Both the position numbers and the translations under genes were made by a program. Below the pieces are notes generated by a model. That model saw nothing but the letters and a program-made list of their open reading frames with translations. It was not told the origin of the DNA and ran no database searches. Shown here piece after piece: positions 26,173 through 35,051 of a stretch of DNA of 64,000 bases. Each line of letters starts with the position of its first letter. The stretch's first letter is position 1. The DNA comes from JAZKFT01 sp965246935. Lineage in GTDB: Bacteria; Bacteroidota; Bacteroidia; Chitinophagales; Chitinophagaceae. The stretch lies in assembly GCA_965246935.1 (NCBI GenBank), contig CBDFGC010000028.1, forward strand, positions 157,491 to 221,490, written 5' to 3'.

Positions 26173-26700
26173 TTTGTAATATAGTCAATCGTACACACCA
26201 TATAATTTGAGTAAACTCTTTCGCCAATCATCCCTGTTTAACCCCGGACTAACATATCCCTTCCTTCCAGGAGATTGTGGAAAAGAATTGTGTCACATCT
26301 TTCAAACAATTATGGTTAGTTACAGACCTGCCGGATTTCTAATATTATTTAATTAATGGTGTACACACACGTACATATTCACTTAGCATATCAAAATGTT
26401 ATACTACTGTGAGAATTAGCTTTGCAGATATAATTAACTTTAAACGTTGTTTAATTCGACATATGTAAAGGATTTAAAGAAAAATTTCTAATGTAATTTC
26501 AAGAAAATTTTAACTGATCATAAAAGGCTTAGTCTCCGTGAGTATCGGGTAGGTGTAAATGATAAAAGGCTGGCAATCCTACTGCTGTTAAAAAAGGCCA
26601 TTGTTAAATTTATTACGTTCATTTCTATGGATAATACAAGTGATCACTTTATTGTTTACACCTTTTAATTAACCCGCTTTTATAATTAAAAATATCTCTT
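26173..26700. other. Intergenic stretch before the second GH1-like gene
   Basis: This AT-rich stretch holds the third CTGTGAGA motif (26397-26419) and nothing else recognisable. No open frame of note is present, and the 282 bases between the motif and the start at 26701 are featureless. Confidence 0.5.
26397..26419 (+). promoter_or_regulatory. CTGTGAGA motif, copy 3
   Basis: ACTACTGTGAGAATTAG preceded by TGTTATA. It matches copies at 15127 and 24182 at most positions but without the downstream extension. It lies 282 bases before the GH1-like pseudogene, so it is far for a promoter of that gene unless a leader is present. Confidence 0.45.
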
Positions 26701-28044
26701 ATGCCTGATAAAAGTTTTCTTGAGATTATTGACGATATGCTTGGCGACAATAATTATTCCGGTGATGAACATGGCGGAGCCACAGGCCAGTCCGGACGGG
26801 GCATGCCAGATGGATCGCCGGCAAATTTTATGTTTGCCACCGGTATTGAATGTTCTTATCCTACAATTGATAACGGACGTACAAGGCGTGATCAACTGGA
26901 GGAATGCGGCCATTACGAACATTGGAAGAAAGATTTACAACTGGTGAAGGATCTGGGATTAAAAGTATTACGCTATGGCCTGCCCTATTACAAAATTCAT
27001 CTTGGTCCTGACAAATACGATTGGACTTTTGCTGATGAAGCAATGGCAGAAATAAAGCGGTTGGAAATAATACCCATTCTTGATTTACTTCATTTTGGCG
27101 TGCCGGACTGGCTTGGTAATTTCCAAAACCCGGAGTTGCCTGTTCATTTTGCGAAATATGCTAAAGCAGTGGCTCAAGCGTTATCCCTGGGTTCGGTATT
27201 ATACACCGGTAAATGAAATTTATGTAACCGCAAAAATGAGTGCTAAAGATGGTGTATGGAATGAGCAGTTAAAAAGCGACCGTGCATTTGTAACCGCCTT
27301 GAAAAACATATCGTTGCTGCAAGTATTCTGGCAAACCATGGTATTGCGCAGTGCCGGCCTGATGCTATTATTGTTCAGAGTGAATCTGCTGAATTTACGC
27401 ACGAAGCAAAATCAGAAAAGTCTCCCGAAGTTGCGCTCATGAACAAACAGCGTCTCCTGGCACTCGATCTGCTGTATGCGCACCCACCGGATTCCGATGT
27501 ATATATTTATTTAATAGATAATGGCATGACCCGTAAAGAATATGATTGGTTTATGAAGGGCGAGCCGCCGGGGTATCAGGTGATGGGCAATGATTACTAT
27601 GGGCGAAATGAAAAAATAATAAAACCTGATAATACCATTGAAACGGCTGAAGACGTAATGGGCTGGTACCAGATTACCCGTGCCTATTATGACCGGTACA
27701 AAAAGCCGGTGATGCATACAGAGACAAATACTTTTGACGCAGCCCAGGGTCCGACATGGCTGTGGAAACAATGGATAAATATTTTGCGCATGCGGGCCGA
27801 TGGCGTACCGGTATTGGGCTTTACCTGGTATAGCCTTATTGACCAGGTAGACTGGGATAGCGGCCTTGCTAAAAAAGATAACCACGTAGTAAACTGCGGC
27901 CTGTATGATCTGAATCGTGAACCGAGGCCGGTAGCAGCAGCCTACCGTATGCTGCTGGAGGAATACGGGCAAATTACCATTTTTCCACATGGCGAATTGT
28001 TTGAAGTTACGAAGAGAGAAGCACGTCTAAAAGTAGAAGTCTGA
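26701..28044 (+). pseudogene. Second GH1-like gene, interrupted by two frameshifts
   Basis: Aligned with the intact paralogue at 21986, the reading frame is open to about 27177, then an extra base (near CAAGCGTTATCC, 27176-27180) shifts it by +1 and the first frame ends at 27214-27216. The conserved part RYPWVRYYTPVNE continues in the second frame. Near 27305 a run of five A where three are expected shifts it by +2, returning to the original frame, which stays open to the stop at 28042-28044. The catalytic segments (TPVNE in the shifted part; MHTETNTF after) are preserved. Net change is +3. It is a pseudogene, a programmed-shift oddity or, quite possibly, sequencing error. Protein similarity to the intact copy is very high throughout. 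Confidence 0.8.
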
Positions 28045-28292
28045 TTTATTCAGGTTCCTTATTCAAATGTGATAATTCAGTGATACTATTTACAATTTCT
28101 GGACGAGTATTTGTATACCACTACCATATTATTCGTTTAATCCTGTTAGTTTAATCATTAAATATGCCTTTCTTTTCCCGTATCACAGGATATCAGTCTA
28201 ATAATTAAATTTGTACGTAGATAAGCAGTTTATTATTGTATTTTAAAACCGGCCTATGTCAGGTGATCTGCAGAAGCCACAAACTTGTATAT

Positions 28293-28628
28293 ATGAAAAA
28301 AATATTGTTTTTAATCGTTGCAATCTCTTTAAGCGCAACAGCAGGGTTTTCCCAGAAAAAAAAGATGAATCACATGGCTACAGATTCAATGTCCATGAAA
28401 AAAGATTGTGTAATGATGGAAGACGGTAAAATGATGGTAATGAAAGATGGCCAAACCATGATGATGGATAAAGACATGACCATGTCAAACGGAACGATGG
28501 TGATGATGGACGGAACCGTTAAAATGAAAGATGGTAAAACCATGATGATGAAGGACGGTCAGTGTATGTATATGAATGGTAAAATGACTACGATGAAAAT
28601 GAAGAAGCCCATGAAAAGTAATATGTAA
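28293..28628 (+). CDS. Secreted Met-rich repeat protein (DUF6799-like)
   Basis: The start at 28293 gives 111 residues with a signal peptide MKKILFLIVAISLSATAGFSQ; the frame extends to 28236 but the internal start is typical. The mature part is dominated by short repeats of Met-Met-x-Asp-Gly-Lys (MMEDGKMMVMKDGQTMMMDKD and MKMKDGKTMMMKDGQ), the pattern of DUF6799 domains. About one residue in four is Met. Met-rich secreted proteins can bind copper or scavenge oxidants, but that is inference. It has a strong terminator and no obvious operon partner. Confidence 0.75.
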   Translation: MKKILFLIVAISLSATAGFSQKKKMNHMATDSMSMKKDCVMMEDGKMMVMKDGQTMMMDKDMTMSNGTMVMMDGTVKMKDGKTMMMKDGQCMYMNGKMTTMKMKKPMKSNM

Positions 28629-28722
28629 TCATCTTCTTTTACTACTATTTTTATGAAGATAGTGTGGCATAATTATATCATAAGGTTTAAAACCAGGTTT
28701 GTATAGTATAAAATAGCCGGTG

Positions 28723-28760
28723 AAAAAATCCCATCTTTCAAAATAGAGATGGGATTTTTT
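28723..28760 (+). terminator. Terminator of the Met-rich protein gene
   Basis: AAAAAATCCCATCT at 28723-28736 pairs with AGATGGGATTTTTT at 28747-28760 around a ten-base loop, ending in a run of six T. It is the clear end of the island on the plus strand. Confidence 0.9.
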
Positions 28761-28937
28761 ATTATACACCGTTTCTTCACTGCCATATATTGATTCGATC
28801 AGACCGCCAGGTTTTGGAACGGTATAACTTTTCTACCCACGTTTAGTATGATTTTATATATTTCTCTTCATTCACTGGAACAACCATTTTGTTTGTAATG
28901 ACAACTGTTTTAAGGCCTGGCATTAAGTCAAGGGAGT

Positions 28938-29081
28938 TTAGCATTTTACCCGGCCATTTATTTTCTGAATAGCATCAGAAATGGCTTTAGCTACATCAAC
29001 ATTTGTTCGGTTGCCATCAATCTTGGTAATAAATTCAATAGGATTCACAAAATTGCCACCAGAACATTTGCAATTTCTTCT
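28938..29081 (-). pseudogene. Coding remnant, 47 residues without start
   Basis: On the minus strand a frame of 47 codons runs from an upstream stop at 29082-29084 to a TAA at 28938-28940, without a Met. It reads like real protein: SGGNFVNPIEFITKIDG then NVDVAKAISDAIQKINGR and a last VKC. I do not recognise it. Given the adjacent element copy B, it looks like the tail of a disrupted gene. Confidence 0.35.
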
Positions 29082-29124
29082 TTACAAGATTTGTAAAGTA
29101 TTAGAAAACTAGTAACATTTAGAT

Positions 29125-29268
29125 TTAAACTGTAAGATCAGCAATTTTGATGGTCAATTTTGAGCTGTCTTTAATTAAAGAATCAGAACTTTGTGTACAA
29201 GATACGGATTGCAAAATACCAGAACAAGCATCATTTTTCTTTCCTGTCAAAACGTATTTTGCTTTAGT
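29125..29268 (-). pseudogene. Coding remnant truncated by repeat copy B
   Basis: A 47-codon minus-strand frame, reading KAKYVLTGKKNDACSG and later LIKDSSKLTIKIADLTV before a TAA at 29125-29127, enters repeat copy B with no start before it (the element begins at 29269). It looks like the C-terminal end of a protein whose 5' part was removed when the element inserted or when the locus rearranged. Family unknown. Confidence 0.4.
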
Positions 29269-29730
29269 AAAGTGGTCAAAATAACTTGTACAAATGAAGC
29301 GGGATATTACCCGGCGTTGGTAGCCCCTGCCCCCTTTAGGGCAATGTCATTAAGTGAAGGATTGTAGTATCAGTTATGCGCCGTAGGTGCAATCTGTTTG
29401 TAGAAAACAGACATCCTTGATGTTGGTGCATGCCACGTAGTGGCTACCTGATCAGAGAAGAGGGGTAGCCACTACGTGGCAATGATTCCCTTTGCCTCTT
29501 TGTTTGCTACAAACAGAAAGCCCCGATGGGGCTTAACTTAATGACATTGCCCTAAAGGGGAACTCGCTTTTACCTGAAAAATTAGTGGCAACTATGAGTA
29601 TTTTGAAGTTCCTATAAAGTTTGAAAGTGTCCAAAAGCCCCCTTTAGAGCCTGTCCCGTACCGATAGGTCGGGAGGTTTGGAGGCGACCAGGCCAGATTG
29701 AAGAAATGTTCAGGTTATTTTGATAACTTT
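29269..29730. mobile_element. Repeat copy B: inverted partner of copy A
   Basis: The 462-bp element shares its flanks with copy A (14461-14920) in inverted orientation: its right part (29561-29730) is the reverse complement of A's left part, and its left part (29269-29330) that of A's right part. The core at 29331-29560, bounded by a 24-bp perfect inverted repeat (CTTTAGGGCAATGTCATTAAG-type), has the same orientation as A's core rather than the inverted one. The 18-bp hairpin (TGCCACGTAGTGGCTACC) is conserved. No coding capacity is evident. Confidence 0.85.
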
Positions 29731-29754
29731 CCTTAGTTATTATGTTACACTTTT

Positions 29755-30552
29755 TTATTTAAAAAATTTTTTGACCCGTTGGTATGTAGTATTAATCTGA
29801 ATAGCAGCCCCGACAAGTTTATATTTTAATTTTTTATTCAGCGCTTGGTTTTCCATGAGTAATTGTTGAGCATATAGTGGAACCAAGTCATCCCATACTA
29901 TATTCATTTCAGCAATACAGCTATCGGCTGCTGTAAAAGTTAAACCAGTAGTATCAAAGTCAACCATAACGAAATTCATGAACCGGAACTTTTTACCCGT
30001 CAAAAAACTTTTTAAATACAACCAATAATCACCGGCAAGCTTATATTGAGCAGGATATAATCCAAACTCTTTAAACAGTTTAGTACTAACTAAAGAAGCC
30101 TGATGATTAGGAATATTTTCTTTCAGATAGGCTAATGTTAATTCTGCAGGATGGGTATACAATTCTTTATTAGCCTGGTTGTAATCATGAACTAAATATA
30201 TATCGGCGTAAAAAATATCTGTACCGGGAAAATCAGACAGGTAATTGATACAGCATTCAAGCGTATCCGGACTACAAAAGCAATCACCGCTGTTTAGAAA
30301 AATCAGATAGGCGCCATTTGCTAAAGATATCGCTTTATTCATCGCATCATAGATACCGTTATCTTTTTCACAGATCCAGCGAGTAATCTTACTTGCATTT
30401 TGTGTAATCAAGCCGGTACTTCCATCAGTTGATCCACCATCGATTACAAAATATTCAAAATCGGTAAACCCTTGGTTAAATACCGAAGCAAATGTCTTTT
30501 CCAAACCCCTTTTGTTATTATAATTAATGGTGATGATAGATAAACCAGCCAT
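29755..30552 (-). CDS. Glycosyltransferase family 2
   Basis: A 265-residue inverting GT-A-fold glycosyltransferase. The N terminus (LSIITINYNNKRGLEKTF) and VIDGGSTDGSTGLI form the nucleotide-sugar fold, and the likely metal-binding region is FLNSGDCFCSPDTLE, in which the usual DxD is replaced by Ser-Gly-Asp. YDAMNKAISLANG is also typical of WaaE/PssA-like GT2 enzymes. It presumably works on surface polysaccharide at the cytoplasmic membrane face. It is the last of three minus-strand genes for polysaccharide handling and starts right after repeat copy B ends. The sugar transferred is unknown. Confidence 0.9.
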   Translation of the reverse strand: MAGLSIITINYNNKRGLEKTFASVFNQGFTDFEYFVIDGGSTDGSTGLITQNASKITRWICEKDNGIYDAMNKAISLANGAYLIFLNSGDCFCSPDTLECCINYLSDFPGTDIFYADIYLVHDYNQANKELYTHPAELTLAYLKENIPNHQASLVSTKLFKEFGLYPAQYKLAGDYWLYLKSFLTGKKFRFMNFVMVDFDTTGLTFTAADSCIAEMNIVWDDLVPLYAQQLLMENQALNKKLKYKLVGAAIQINTTYQRVKKFFK

Positions 30553-30819
30553 TCTTTGGTTTTTTAAAATTAAGGTTTTGCCTGACTTCTGTATTGATCA
30601 AACAAACGCAGAAATTATAGGTTATAGTAATTTTTAATATTTAGTTCTGCGGTTGTTCTGCTACTAAAGTAAGCGTAAATCAACAGTTGGTTTTAAAGTA
30701 ATAATAAGCTGCTCTTTTATTGAAATAATGGCTCCTGAATAATATCGTATAAAAAAAGCACAGGGCATTCATGAAATAGTATTTCAGCTCCATCCATCAT
30801 ACCCGCATAAAGAATCTGT
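30553..30819. other. Gap between GT2 and deacetylase genes
   Basis: A 267-base AT-rich spacer within the polysaccharide cluster. No gene, hairpin or repeat is seen; its length suggests that the downstream GT2 gene has its own promoter. Confidence 0.4.
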
Positions 30820-31854
30820 TCAAATGTCTCTTGTCCACAAACGCAACTGTTTTTTAAAACAATTGCCATCTTGGTTTATCACCTGGAACCTTCCTATTAA
30901 ATGGGGATCAGCAGACTTCGTTAGCAGCTGAGGCTGCGTTGTAAATGCCGTTGAAAAGCCCTGGTCTTTTACAATAGAAAGTGTTTCCTCGTTATAATTT
31001 CCGTATGGGTAGGCCATACTGTTCATTTGCCTGCCGGAAAGTTTTTCAAGATATTCTCTGCAATTTGCAATTTCTGTTCTTTGTATGTCAATGCTATGAA
31101 AAGCTAATGCCGGGTGTGTTGATGTATGCACGCCAATGTCAAACATGGGTTGCAGGCATATTTCATTTAGCTGAACGATGTTCATTGGCAGATTGCTTAT
31201 ATCTGGCAATTGTTTATATCCTGCCCAATGGCTTACTTCCTCAAGAACAGTAACGATTTCATTACATGGTAACGGTTGCAAACGTTCCCAAAGTGCCAGA
31301 TAAAATTCGCAACGTTTAGTAGGCGGCGGGACAAGCCAGTTCCAGTTTTTGTGTTTTTGTTTTACTTCATCACTAAGGAATGTTTCTACAGATTCAAACT
31401 CAAAAACTTGTGATTGTATGAAAATATGGATAGACGGCGGTAAATGGATCGAATGTAAGACTATGCTTTCCAGTTTGTCCCACCAAAATGGTTGGGTATG
31501 GCCAATATAGGCAGTGGGAATAAAAAAAGTAGCGGGGCAGTGATGCTTTTCCAGTAATGGTTTTGCATGCAGATAGTTGTCCACATATGCATCATCAAAC
31601 GTAATACAAATCTTTATCGGGCTTGTTTTTTCACCGATACGTTCATCTAATAACTCATTGAGCGGTATTACCTGGTAATGCCTTTTCATCACCTGCAGTT
31701 GTGCTTCAAAATTTTGAATGGTCACTGCCAATTGCCATGGATCAGTTTCGGGGCTTGCAATGCGATGATACATCAGTACGATCGTCCTGTGCTTAAATAA
31801 ACCAATGACGTTTCGTAATAATTTCTTAACCATTTTACGCTTATTTAACAGCAA
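30820..31854 (-). CDS. Polysaccharide deacetylase
   Basis: A 344-residue NodB-fold (CE4) protein. HRTIVLMYHRIASPETDPW starts the domain, ICITFDDAYVDNYLHAKPLL carries the metal/catalytic Asp, and GVHTSTHPALAFHS supplies the His-x3-His pair. The arginine-type motif NSMAYPYGNYNEETL (usually PxxxR or YPYG in this branch) follows. It probably removes N-acetyl groups from a surface or exported polysaccharide. No signal peptide is seen. A Met seven residues later (31833) is an alternative start. It overlaps the upstream GT2-methyltransferase gene by 14 bases, hence coupled. Confidence 0.9.
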   Translation of the reverse strand: MLLNKRKMVKKLLRNVIGLFKHRTIVLMYHRIASPETDPWQLAVTIQNFEAQLQVMKRHYQVIPLNELLDERIGEKTSPIKICITFDDAYVDNYLHAKPLLEKHHCPATFFIPTAYIGHTQPFWWDKLESIVLHSIHLPPSIHIFIQSQVFEFESVETFLSDEVKQKHKNWNWLVPPPTKRCEFYLALWERLQPLPCNEIVTVLEEVSHWAGYKQLPDISNLPMNIVQLNEICLQPMFDIGVHTSTHPALAFHSIDIQRTEIANCREYLEKLSGRQMNSMAYPYGNYNEETLSIVKDQGFSTAFTTQPQLLTKSADPHLIGRFQVINQDGNCFKKQLRLWTRDI

Positions 31855-33457
31855 CTGCCGTAATAATTACCTGGTAATGCGGATCCATTGTATCCAGTTG
31901 TTTCTTATTTAATTCAGGAAGTCCCATTCCATATAAAAAGGCAGTGGCTACTACTACATTTCCAAACGTTTCAATCGTTACCTTACCCGGAGAAAAACTT
32001 TCATACAATACTTTTGTCAGGGAACTGTCTGTAAATGACCAAAGCCAGTACTTCCCCCATTCATCCTGGGCAATATGACTGATGCCTGGTACTGTAATCA
32101 GTAACGTTCCGCCAGGCTTTAAAATGCGATAACAGGTTTCTACAGCGGCTTTATAGTTATAAATAAGGTGTAATGTTTGAGTAAGAATAATACAGTCGAA
32201 GCTGTTATCCGGCAAATGAGGCGCATTGCTCAGGTCGCCTACATAGGTAGCTTTCTCATTACTATGATCAATATGTAAAATGTCACTTTTAGTGACATTT
32301 GTTTCCCCATAGCGCAACGTATATTCGTTATCGCCTATTTCGAGTACGTTTCCAGCAATTACGCCGGTATTCTTTTGCAAAAAGTTTTCGATATAGTATC
32401 TGTCCACAGGTCCACCCCTGTCGAAGCCAAAATGTTCACTAAAGGGTTGTGTCCGATTAAGATCGCCCAGGTTGACCGTACCTGGTTTTGGCGTAAAAGA
32501 AATATTTACGCTCCTTAAAATACTATTTGGCAACACCCTTCTTAAAATGGCTTTGAATATTTTTTTCGGTTTATTCATAAATAAGAATGTTCTCTTTGAC
32601 GTAATGACACGGTATAACTGCACATGGTGCTGCTTTAATGCTTCCATATCCTTTTGGTTCACTCTCTTCCCATCTTTCAAAAGCGAAAGCATATTATAAT
32701 ACATCATTTCAGTGCAATAGCTTTTCCAGGCTACTATTCCCTTTTCGTAACACTGTATTTCCGTCTCACTTTTTAAAAAATTTTTCTGCCTTTCCAAAAC
32801 AAATAAAGCAGATTCCAATATCATGGTGTAATTTCTGGATGCATTGTTTTCATGAAAGCGGTATACTGCGATTACTTCCCTGTGAATCCTTACCTGATGC
32901 GTACGTGCTATCTTCAAATATAAATCGTAATCTTCGCAGCCTCGTAGTGCTATATCAAATTTATATAATTTGAATGCCCATTTCCGGAACAGCACAGTTG
33001 CCAGCATACCAATATAATTCTTTTTCAGAAGCTGGCAATAAGGCTCCTCGTTGGTAGCCATCCGAACAAGGAAGTTTTCATTTTTAAGTTCGTTAGCTAT
33101 TTCATGAGCTCCGGAAACAAATGCAATATCAGGGCTTTGCTGCAAATATTGCAGGTTAGTCATCATTGCATCAGGCACAAGCCAATCGTCCGCATCTAAA
33201 AAAACAAGATAATTGCCGGCACTTACTTCAATGCCTTTATTCCGGGCAGCCGACGGACCCTGATTTGATTGGTAGATGTACTTCACATCCGAATAGCTAC
33301 CTGCAACTTCTTTTGTATTATCTGTTGACCCATCATCAACTACAATAATTTCGTAATGTTTATACGATTGAGATAAAATACTATTAATAGCAGTATGCAA
33401 ATACCTGCCATTATTGTAGCAGGGAATGATTACAGATATAAGTATTTGTTGGGTCAT
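31841..33457 (-). CDS. Fusion of GT2 glycosyltransferase and SAM methyltransferase
   Basis: A 538-residue two-domain protein. Residues 1 to ~230 are a GT2 domain: SVIIPCYNNGRYLHTAI, VVDDGSTDNTKEVAG, GPSAARNKGIEVSAGN, and the DxD in FLDADDWLVPD. After a helical linker (about 230-310), residues ~315-538 form a class I methyltransferase: GNVLEIGDNEYTLRYG (motif I-like), DLSNAPHLPDNSFDCIILTQ (motif II/post) and YRILKPGGTLLITVPGI. Separate GT2 and methyltransferase enzymes usually do these jobs, so one protein may add a sugar and cap it by O-methylation. It leads the polysaccharide run and overlaps the deacetylase. Confidence 0.85.
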   Translation of the reverse strand: MTQQILISVIIPCYNNGRYLHTAINSILSQSYKHYEIIVVDDGSTDNTKEVAGSYSDVKYIYQSNQGPSAARNKGIEVSAGNYLVFLDADDWLVPDAMMTNLQYLQQSPDIAFVSGAHEIANELKNENFLVRMATNEEPYCQLLKKNYIGMLATVLFRKWAFKLYKFDIALRGCEDYDLYLKIARTHQVRIHREVIAVYRFHENNASRNYTMILESALFVLERQKNFLKSETEIQCYEKGIVAWKSYCTEMMYYNMLSLLKDGKRVNQKDMEALKQHHVQLYRVITSKRTFLFMNKPKKIFKAILRRVLPNSILRSVNISFTPKPGTVNLGDLNRTQPFSEHFGFDRGGPVDRYYIENFLQKNTGVIAGNVLEIGDNEYTLRYGETNVTKSDILHIDHSNEKATYVGDLSNAPHLPDNSFDCIILTQTLHLIYNYKAAVETCYRILKPGGTLLITVPGISHIAQDEWGKYWLWSFTDSSLTKVLYESFSPGKVTIETFGNVVVATAFLYGMGLPELNKKQLDTMDPHYQVIITAVAVK

Positions 33458-33986
33458 TTTAAAACATCCCTGTATGAAACAGCGCTTATTTGCCGGCTCT
33501 TGTAAAGATCATCCGGAAGTTATGAACCTGCCAGAGTTTCGTTATGCGAGCAGGCAATAAACAGTTTCTACACCTGTAACAGGCCTTATCTTTTTACAAC
33601 TTATCGATAGTAATCATGGAAAGATTTTGCACCAGTGAGGGCACTTATTTCCTTTTGATACGATAGCCTGTCGGCTTAGATGTTTATTTATCTGAATGTG
33701 CAATACAGATTCCATAATCATGGATGGGTTTTACCTTTATAATTAAAGTTGTAAGTATAAGAACAAAATTAGTTTAGATTAATTATTTTATCATTGTGTC
33801 CACATACTTAATACTTAGGCATTACACTATGGTTAGTACCTTTTCATAAAAGTGGATCATTTTGCTTTATCGGGTTATTGCATCATAATGCTGCTTTTAT
33901 TTGTCATCCTATCCCGGCTATATCATTTACTTACAGCTTATAACAGGATGACGTACTAAAAGCAGCACTTTTTCCGATTTATTTTT
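33458..33986. other. Intergenic stretch with the kduD-side hairpin
   Basis: This 529-base gap lies upstream of the GT2 fusion and downstream of the SDR gene. Apart from the inverted repeat at 33890-33966 (listed separately) it holds no reading frame or RNA gene that I can support. Confidence 0.45.
33890..33966 (-). terminator. Hairpin after the kduD-like gene
   Basis: GCTGCTTTTATTTGTCATCC at 33890-33909 is an inverted copy (with a three- or four-base mismatched patch) of GGATGACGTACTAAAAGCAG near 33946-33965, with a 34-base intervening loop. On the minus strand it lies just after the stop of the SDR gene at 33987 and could serve as a terminator or mRNA-stabilising structure. Confidence 0.5.
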
Positions 33987-34754
33987 TTACCGTGCCATCC
34001 ATCCGCCATCCACCACCATTACATGTCCGTTTACATATGCGCCAGCTTCTGATGATAGAAAAACAACCGGTCCCTTAAAGTCGGCAGCTTCGCCCCAGCG
34101 GCCAGCCGGAATGCGGCTTAGAATAGCCTGGCTGCGGTCCGGATCAGCACGTAATGCCTCTGTGTTATTGGTAGCAATATAGCCTGGTGCGATACCATTA
34201 ACGTTCACGCCTTTGGATGCCCATTCATTAGCGAAAGCCTTTACCAACCCGGCTACAGCACTTTTGCTGGCGGTGTATCCCGGCACATTAATACCGCCCT
34301 GAAAACTGAGCAGGGAACAGGTAAAAATAATTTTGCCATTTCCTCTTTCAATCATGTCCTTACCGAATTCCCTGGTGATAATAAACTGCGCATTCAGATT
34401 TACAGCTATTACTTTATCCCACCATTCGTCCGGGTGTTCGGCCACGGGCTTACGCAAAATCATCCCGGCATTGTTAATCAGAATATCAATGGTATGTGCC
34501 GCTTTTACTTCATTGATAAAATTGTATAGTGCTTCCCGGTTAGAAATATCGACCTGGTAGCCGGAAAACTGTTTCCCTAAACCTGTTATTGCCTTTTCCG
34601 TATCGCCGCCTTTTATAGCTTCTACATTGGAAGCGCCTACGATGTCGGCACCTGCTTCCGCTAAAGCAATGGCCATTGCTTGTCCCAGGCCGGTATCGCT
34701 GCCGGTCACCAGTGCTGTTTTTCCTTTCAGTTCAAACTGATTGAGAATACTCAT
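33987..34754 (-). CDS. kduD: 2-dehydro-3-deoxy-D-gluconate 5-dehydrogenase-type SDR
   Basis: A 255-residue SDR starting MSILNQFELKGKTALVTG. It has TGSDTGLGQAMAIALAEAGA (NAD motif; the SDTGLG variant is characteristic of KduD), NNAGMILR, catalytic Ser in TCSLLSFQGG, the Tyr-x3-Lys pair in GYTASKSAV, and the end GHVMVVDGGWMAR. KduD interconverts 3-deoxy-hexulosonates (2-keto-3-deoxygluconate) in uronate catabolism. The match to KduD is good by motif, but the KduI partner is not in view, so a related role on another uronate is possible. It heads the catabolic region. Confidence 0.85.
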   Translation of the reverse strand: MSILNQFELKGKTALVTGSDTGLGQAMAIALAEAGADIVGASNVEAIKGGDTEKAITGLGKQFSGYQVDISNREALYNFINEVKAAHTIDILINNAGMILRKPVAEHPDEWWDKVIAVNLNAQFIITREFGKDMIERGNGKIIFTCSLLSFQGGINVPGYTASKSAVAGLVKAFANEWASKGVNVNGIAPGYIATNNTEALRADPDRSQAILSRIPAGRWGEAADFKGPVVFLSSEAGAYVNGHVMVVDGGWMAR

Positions 34755-35051
34755 GAGTTATGATTTTAAGATTCCCTACGAATGTCCGCATTTACAGGTT
34801 ATTGTATCTACTTTTTCCGTTTGCTGCTTTTTACACGAAGTAGGTTTTTGGGAAAATTCCGATGTACTGAATAAATATCTGTTATGCGATTAATAACAGG
34901 AAAGACCTTTTGGCTAAACAATGGAATACTATATCAATTCCATTGGCTGCAATTTCACTGCAGTCGGCATATTTTGTAATTGGCACTGAGTTGTATATTG
35001 TTTACCTGCCTGCGGCAAGCCGGTTGCCCACTACCTTTTTGAATTTGATTA
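34755..35051. other. Spacer upstream of kduD
   Basis: A 297-base AT-rich spacer between the S9 peptidase stop and the kduD start, with the kduD promoter presumably inside. I see no gene, repeat or hairpin in it. Confidence 0.4.

Noticed and set aside
28761..28937. Possible extra gene between the Met-rich protein and repeat B
   Set aside because: Only short frames without start or recognisable motif; the two better remnants are reported separately.
14461..29730. Composite transposon made of repeats A and B
   Set aside because: No transposase or recombinase gene was found inside or beside the repeats, and no target-site duplication is clear, so a composite transposon cannot be claimed.
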